From the NCBI GenBank assembly GCA_024399955.1, contig JAKSNH010000014.1:1-36660 (forward strand): a DNA stretch of 36,660 bases, in the 5' to 3' direction. Positions within the stretch are counted from its first letter, which is position 1, and each line of letters starts with the position of its first letter. Of this stretch, positions 34,001 to 36,660 are shown in pieces. A model generated the notes under the pieces. That model ran no database searches. It had not been told where the DNA came from and was given only the letters and a program-made list of their open reading frames with translations. Made by a program: the position numbers and the translations under genes. This DNA comes from Paludibacteraceae bacterium. GTDB taxonomy: Bacteria; Bacteroidota; Bacteroidia; Bacteroidales; Paludibacteraceae.

Positions 34001-35474
34001 CGATACGCAAATCCTCTTTAGGTGTAATGGATATTGGCTCAATATATCCTGATTCATTTTTGGCGACATGCAACGCCATCTCACCCGAAGGTTGGGGCTG
34101 ACGGTCTTCAGCATGATAGAAGAAGATATTAGCATTACCGTAAGACTTGGTGCGAACAAAGAAATGGCGTTTGCCTTGATTATCTACGACAACATGTCCT
34201 ATCGTGTTTGAACCATTAACATCCTTTATGCCTACCCCTAAACTATTGGCGGCACTAATCGTGCGGAAACCGTCACGAGTATAGAGCCACATCATGCGGA
34301 CTGCCACAAAATAGACGGAGAGTCCCGACGGGTCATTGGGGTCAAACTGAAGCAAATAGTCTTCCGTACCGTTCCAATATTGTCTTGAGTTTTCAGCAGT
34401 GAATTCGTTATGATGCTCCCACGTTGCGCCGTTGTCGTGCGAGATGTGTATGCCCACACGCGACGACTCATTAACATCTGCCACATACACGTGCCCGTTG
34501 CGTGCGATTACCTGCTTGAGATTACCGCTTTCGGACTGACTGGGAAGAATAATCGGGTCGGTCCATGTCACACCGCCATCATCACTGCGGCGATAAACCG
34601 TTTTACGAGGTACACTATCTACTACCTGCGCATCCATCACGATATGAATCGTATCGCCTACTTGACACATAATAGGATGATAGTTGTTAGTACCCATAGT
34701 AGTTATGTATGCCATATCCTTACCACTATCCGTTACAGGATTGACTTTCGTAGTTTGGAACTCCAACTCGTAACCCGAAGTGATATATGCTTTTCCCCAA
34801 GTCAATCTAACATACCAACTGAAATGATGATGAAGCACACTCCAACGTCCCTTATCGTAGGTTAGTCCATATAAAATGGTACCATCCAAGTCTTCGTTGA
34901 TGAGTGTATCTTGGAAGGTGATACCGGCATCGTGGGAGATAGCCACAAAAATCTTAGTGCCACCATTGCTATTCTTTTCTCTTTGATACGCTACTACTAC
35001 ATCTTGCCCTTGGGCTTCGATAAAATAAGCGGTATATTTGGCATAGTCAGCTCCTCCCCTCTGATTTTCAGGAAGTGAATCTACCACCACGCGTTGGAAC
35101 GTCTGTCCGCCATCGGCTGAACGGAACAGATACAAACTTGTCTCTCTTGTTTGGGAAAGCAGATAGACGTTGTTGCCGTCTGCTTTCATCATCTGCATGT
35201 TTCGGGCGGAGCTACACCAATCACTTTGACGGTCTATCAGCACAGCATCGTCCCATGTCAAGCCATTATCGCCTGAGCGACGGAAACGAATCGCACGCAT
35301 CTCGTCTGCATCGTTTTCTTCCATCCAGACAGCGTACAGGTTATTGCCCCCTTGGGCAACTTCGGATTTAATAATTGGAGTTTTCGTCACAGCGGTATCG
35401 CTGAGTTGTGTCCAATAATTGCTGCTTCCCAAATAGGGAACAGCCAACAGAATAGATAGTAAAAAATGTCCCAT
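31089..35474 (-). CDS. large secreted multidomain protein with T9SS-like C-terminus
   Basis: The 1461-residue protein has a short signal peptide (MGHFLLSILLAVPYLGSS). About 15-460 is a sialidase-like propeller with repeated Asp-box forms (RSGDNGLTWDD, RSADGGQTF, SHDAGITF, RSDDGGVTWTD, SHDNGATW). About 470-680 is a LamG/concanavalin-like domain, about 700-790 a PKD-like domain (IKWHLGDGYTSTQRHPQHDY). A unique middle follows, then SLDPNEMVGPAGAG leading a repeat domain seen in Bacteroidota surface proteins. The last 35 residues (LYILCNDKIYTVFGQEI) look like a short type IX sorting signal. It is probably surface-bound, for glycan binding or cleavage; I cannot confirm catalytic sialidase residues. 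Confidence 0.75.
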   Translation of the reverse strand: MGHFLLSILLAVPYLGSSNYWTQLSDTAVTKTPIIKSEVAQGGNNLYAVWMEENDADEMRAIRFRRSGDNGLTWDDAVLIDRQSDWCSSARNMQMMKADGNNVYLLSQTRETSLYLFRSADGGQTFQRVVVDSLPENQRGGADYAKYTAYFIEAQGQDVVVAYQREKNSNGGTKIFVAISHDAGITFQDTLINEDLDGTILYGLTYDKGRWSVLHHHFSWYVRLTWGKAYITSGYELEFQTTKVNPVTDSGKDMAYITTMGTNNYHPIMCQVGDTIHIVMDAQVVDSVPRKTVYRRSDDGGVTWTDPIILPSQSESGNLKQVIARNGHVYVADVNESSRVGIHISHDNGATWEHHNEFTAENSRQYWNGTEDYLLQFDPNDPSGLSVYFVAVRMMWLYTRDGFRTISAANSLGVGIKDVNGSNTIGHVVVDNQGKRHFFVRTKSYGNANIFFYHAEDRQPQPSGEMALHVAKNESGYIEPISITPKEDLRIDSAITVSLWVKVDSITDGDIYMAWHNVYAPQEPSIFDNGWFMKLYHNKYAKKMYLNVGLTTDKSDDSKGTEIYNDDWCIIGPGKWHHVLFTYDARMGGNNFRAYTDGILVAEASMTGKLDWGFTPILLGLGYYAKASVNYDDFCIWNCALTPEEVAQLPVKTPRTDNRVVYLDFNNTLADASGHGHGAVPLFGEEYTPHEPTTPPHTDFNAIIEGKRLSAIDKTPDGAAIKWHLGDGYTSTQRHPQHDYYKVGDYAVKMIAESDSAAWGCEKMVSVAGLSDISPRGVGNSGYYFPTIYGGALTKDISKIFLAKDSVLIPCDSLLNYENGKMKVRFTVEQAAVGSWNLIVDKDTLNSAVYISEAEDRWSPEITLTGREKLLKDKWQTYTFTIRNRNNTSMHQVPFYLFVQDVKDLDVEFINFKMGEPIIKEMPTEYQNHLSDSIGEYGMCKIKTPNLKDSVPARLYFLILPILEANSSEEFRVRIKGNGDIYVLGGVSAPLLAPQGAYRISYEEWEQMHTYAKAAAPARYIRRVAMNDMTTKAGCLMEYIGRGVISGTAGAIPGGDCLVGMGFTVYDFYNDVKDDNKKIVSNALWNFGGSAIGCAASLMGPLTGFLVGTISSMISNYHTVKECLGDPNTTEKNVRSVTSLDPNEMVGPAGAGDEHWLKHNQDMDYTIFFENKSTATAPAHTIAIRDTLDTTTLDLSSFGFTHFAWGDTTFTIEGTNVQEFTRDVDLRPAKELIVRVSGKLDTIKGIADWTILSLNPTTREEEEDPDLGVLPPNDEKGSGEGYVGYRIMQKPSLASGTSIHSKATIVFDTNDPIATNDFVNRVDTVAPSSRVAEVEAVGDSLLLTFSGTDTESGIATYEVWAQLNDTLTGILDAAYSGNTMKLPIVADKMGFWIVATDKVGWQETKERVPEVIYQKPTDLIAPTNNQQQRHVFKMLRDNHLYILCNDKIYTVFGQEITKTRN

Positions 35475-35562
35475 AATTGTACTTCACATTATTTTCTTGT
35501 TTCTTGTATCTTGAGTCCCCAAACAAATGGGGGAAACTGTATCTAGCGGGGGCTTTGCGATG

Positions 35563-35594
35563 CAAAGATACAAAGAATTTTTGGAATATGCAAG
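35563..35594 (-). promoter_or_regulatory. promoter of the secreted multidomain gene
   Basis: Minus strand: CTTG (35594-35591), 20 bp, TATCTTTG (35570-35563). Spacer and flanks nearly equal 7259-7290. The 88-nt leader contains CCCC/GGGG (35517-35533). Confidence 0.78.
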
Positions 35595-35611
35595 AAAAAG
35601 TGAGATTTTAA

Positions 35612-35642
35612 TAAAAAAGCCAGACATTTAATTTGTCCGGCT
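35612..35642 (-). terminator. terminator overlapping the end of the holin-like gene
   Basis: On the minus strand AGCCGGACA (35642-35634) pairs with TGTCTGGCT (35626-35618), followed by a T run. The stop codon (35628-35630) lies in the loop, so the last codons form the upstream arm. Confidence 0.85.
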
Positions 35643-36152
35643 TTCGGGTTGAACATTTTCGTTGTCGTTTGCGTTGTCGTTCGCGTTGTCGTTGCCCTCC
35701 ACATTCGTTTTACGCAGCGTCTTAATCCACTCCCACACATCCATAATCAAATTCATGGGACGAAAGGCCTGACGCAAACGCTCCTCTTCCACAACAATCT
35801 TGGCCTCGAGCAGCACTTTCTCCAGTTCGTAATCGCGACTCTTGGCCTGCTGACCTAATAAGTGACGAATCTTATTTTGGATAGGACGAACGAACAACAC
35901 CTTGCGGCAAGATACCAATATAATCATTAGCAGCAGGAATACACCTGCCATCACTAAGCATGCTGCCCAAGCAGGCATAACTAAGGATAAGGCGCATGCA
36001 GCAGCAGCACCTAAAAAAGCCAAAACAGGCAAGAGCAGAAAACTAACTACAATACACAGTATCAGAACACTCACCAGCTCACCAATCGTATGAGCTACCT
36101 CCAACTTAATAAGGTCTAAACGGGTAGAAATATAATTACGCAGGTCTTCCAT
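35628..36152 (-). CDS. phage-holin-3_6-like membrane protein
   Basis: The 174-residue protein has a cytoplasmic N-terminal helix (LRNYISTRLDLIKLEVAHTI), two membrane helices (about 25-90) and a charged helix. This is the layout of the Actinobacterial/Bacteroidota holin-like family often paired with YtxH proteins; it is not evidence for a prophage. The C-terminus ends in NDNANDNANDNEN, encoded by three 12-bp repeats (35661-35696). Its start overlaps the YtxH-like gene by 17 nt. An envelope stress role is inferred from such pairs. Confidence 0.75.
   Translation of the reverse strand: MEDLRNYISTRLDLIKLEVAHTIGELVSVLILCIVVSFLLLPVLAFLGAAAACALSLVMPAWAACLVMAGVFLLLMIILVSCRKVLFVRPIQNKIRHLLGQQAKSRDYELEKVLLEAKIVVEEERLRQAFRPMNLIMDVWEWIKTLRKTNVEGNDNANDNANDNENVQPESRTN
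35661..35696. repeat. 12-bp tandem repeat in the holin-like gene
   Basis: GTTGTCGTTTGC, GTTGTCGTTCGC and GTTGTCGTTGCC (plus strand) encode an Asn/Asp/Ala-rich tail and keep the reading frame whatever the copy number. Confidence 0.75.
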
Positions 36153-36315
36153 CGTTGTCTTGCTCCTTTTCTAAATTAGACTTCACTTCATTCAACTTAT
36201 CTTTCACTTGCTGACGAACCTCTGCTCCACGGTCGGTCGTGAACAGCCATACAGCAACTGCACCAAGTGCCATGCCGGTCAGAAACGTACATAAACCATT
36301 TGAATTGTTTGCCAT
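36136..36315 (-). CDS. YtxH-like small membrane protein
   Basis: The 59-residue ORF runs from an ATG at 36315 to a TAA at 36136, overlapping the holin-like start by 17 nt. It has one glycine-rich membrane helix (LCTFLTGMALGAVAVWLFT), then the YtxH-like turn TTDRGAEVRQQV and a charged amphipathic helix KDKLNEVKSNLEKEQD. YtxH family proteins are envelope proteins with a G-rich helix and an R/K helix; function is poorly known. Confidence 0.8.
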   Translation of the reverse strand: MANNSNGLCTFLTGMALGAVAVWLFTTDRGAEVRQQVKDKLNEVKSNLEKEQDNDGRPA

Positions 36316-36341
36316 AGTTGTAATCCTTAATGTGGTTATTC

Positions 36342-36369
36342 AAAAAAAGGAAGGCATCCACCTTCCTTT
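36342..36369 (-). terminator. terminator of the tRNA-Leu pair
   Basis: AAAGGAAGG (36346-36354) and CCTTCCTTT (36361-36369) form a perfect 9-bp stem. On the minus strand it ends in seven Ts, directly after tRNA-Leu(GAG). Confidence 0.9.
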
Positions 36370-36370
36370 G

Positions 36371-36454
36371 TGCGCAGGATGAGACTCGAACTCACACGAT
36401 CTTGCGACCACTACCCCCTCAAAGTAGCGTGTATACCAATTTCACCACCTGCGC
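36371..36454 (-). tRNA. tRNA-Leu (GAG)
   Basis: 84 nt with acceptor GCGCAGG/CCTGCGC and discriminator A. The anticodon loop TTGAGGG gives GAG. A long variable arm and T-loop GTTCGAGTC are present. It lies 4 nt after tRNA-Leu(CAG), so the two are co-transcribed. Confidence 0.95.
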
Positions 36455-36458
36455 GGAG

Positions 36459-36540
36459 TGCCCAGAACAGGACTCGAACCTGCACACCTTGCGGCATACG
36501 CACCTGAAACGTACGCGTCTACCAATTCCGCCACCTGGGC
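36459..36540 (-). tRNA. tRNA-Leu (CAG)
   Basis: 82 nt with acceptor GCCCAGG and TCTGGGC, and discriminator A at 36459. Anticodon stem TACGT/GCGTA with loop TTCAGGT gives CAG. A class II variable arm is present. A perfect 8-bp hairpin (36541-36560) abuts the 5' end. Confidence 0.95.
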
Positions 36541-36560
36541 ATTGGCGCGTTAGCGCCAAT
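36541..36560 (-). promoter_or_regulatory. leader hairpin of tRNA-Leu(CAG)
   Basis: ATTGGCGC (36541-36548), loop GTTA, GCGCCAAT (36553-36560). It is directly adjacent to the mature tRNA 5' end. I see no consensus promoter between here and the tRNA-Gly terminator. Confidence 0.7.
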
Positions 36561-36580
36561 AGTCAATTGTTATTAGAACA

Positions 36581-36604
36581 AAAATGCAGGAACAAGTCCT
36601 GCAT
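36581..36604 (-). terminator. terminator of tRNA-Gly
   Basis: ATGCAGGA (36584-36591) pairs with TCCTGCAT (36597-36604), followed on the minus strand by TTTTG. It begins 2 nt after the tRNA-Gly end. Partial read-through could feed the tRNA-Leu pair. Confidence 0.85.
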
Positions 36605-36606
36605 AG

Positions 36607-36660
<54 letters not shown>

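Noticed and set aside
35628..36315. prophage lysis genes
   Set aside because: The holin-like and YtxH-like pair has no phage genes nearby and fits a chromosomal envelope pair.

Overview
The window looks like chromosome of a member of the Bacteroidota, most likely order Bacteroidales. Intergenic regions repeatedly carry the phylum's promoter signature (TTTG, 19-20 bp, TAnnTTTG), ribosome binding sites are absent, the DUF4271-hemD-rnpA-yidD and HD-lpxD-lpxC-lpxA gene orders are typical of the phylum, and a very large secreted protein ends in a type IX secretion-like tail. No tRNA gene encodes its CCA end.

Layout. 1-427: no gene, but an array of three matched 28-nt hairpins. 428-6012 (minus): surface-polysaccharide operon (small charged protein, DegT aminotransferase, hexapeptide acyltransferase, GT2 glycosyltransferase, LtaS-like phosphotransferase, acyltransferase 3). 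6146-6819 (plus): HigB/HigA toxin-antitoxin pair. 6893-7290 (minus): no convincing ORF, but a promoter, a run of hairpins and a terminator, which I read as a structured RNA; a diverged second copy lies at 16530-16785. 7719-9145 (minus): tRNA-Ser, an AI-2E family membrane protein and tRNA-Arg(CCG). 9312-10420 (minus): YugP-like protease and a Fur-family regulator. 10481-13821 (plus): LOG-family protein, DUF4271, hemD, rnpA, yidD, trmD. 13847-14230 (minus): two small genes, the second apparently needing a -1 frameshift. 14243-14689: repeats only. 14690-17659 (minus): second LtaS-like gene, the RNA-element copy as its leader, and a RhuM-like gene. 17739-21119 (minus): pseudouridine synthase, a PnuC-like/adenine deaminase fusion and tRNA-Arg(CCT). 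21213-30674 (minus): a ten-gene operon from one promoter (HD hydrolase, lpxD, lpxC, lpxA, glnS, HsdR-N-like nuclease-fold protein, outer-membrane-like protein, rfbC, rfbD, DUF2461). 30731-31061: repeats. 31089-35474: 1461-residue secreted multidomain protein. 35628-36315: holin-like and YtxH-like envelope proteins. 36371-36660: tRNA-Leu(GAG), tRNA-Leu(CAG) and a cut-off tRNA-Gly.

Functional theme. Much of the window builds the cell envelope: lipid A (lpxD, lpxC, lpxA), dTDP-rhamnose (rfbC, rfbD), polysaccharide decoration, and a type IX cargo-like protein. The rest is tRNA and RNA maturation (trmD, rnpA, glnS, tRNAs), heme (hemD) and nucleobase handling. The most unusual points are the duplicated structured intergenic element, the hairpin array, the PnuC-deaminase fusion, the small-gene pair with a slippery A run, a shared promoter/leader module in front of two tRNA-Arg genes that each precede a membrane-protein gene, and an LpxC not fused to FabZ.
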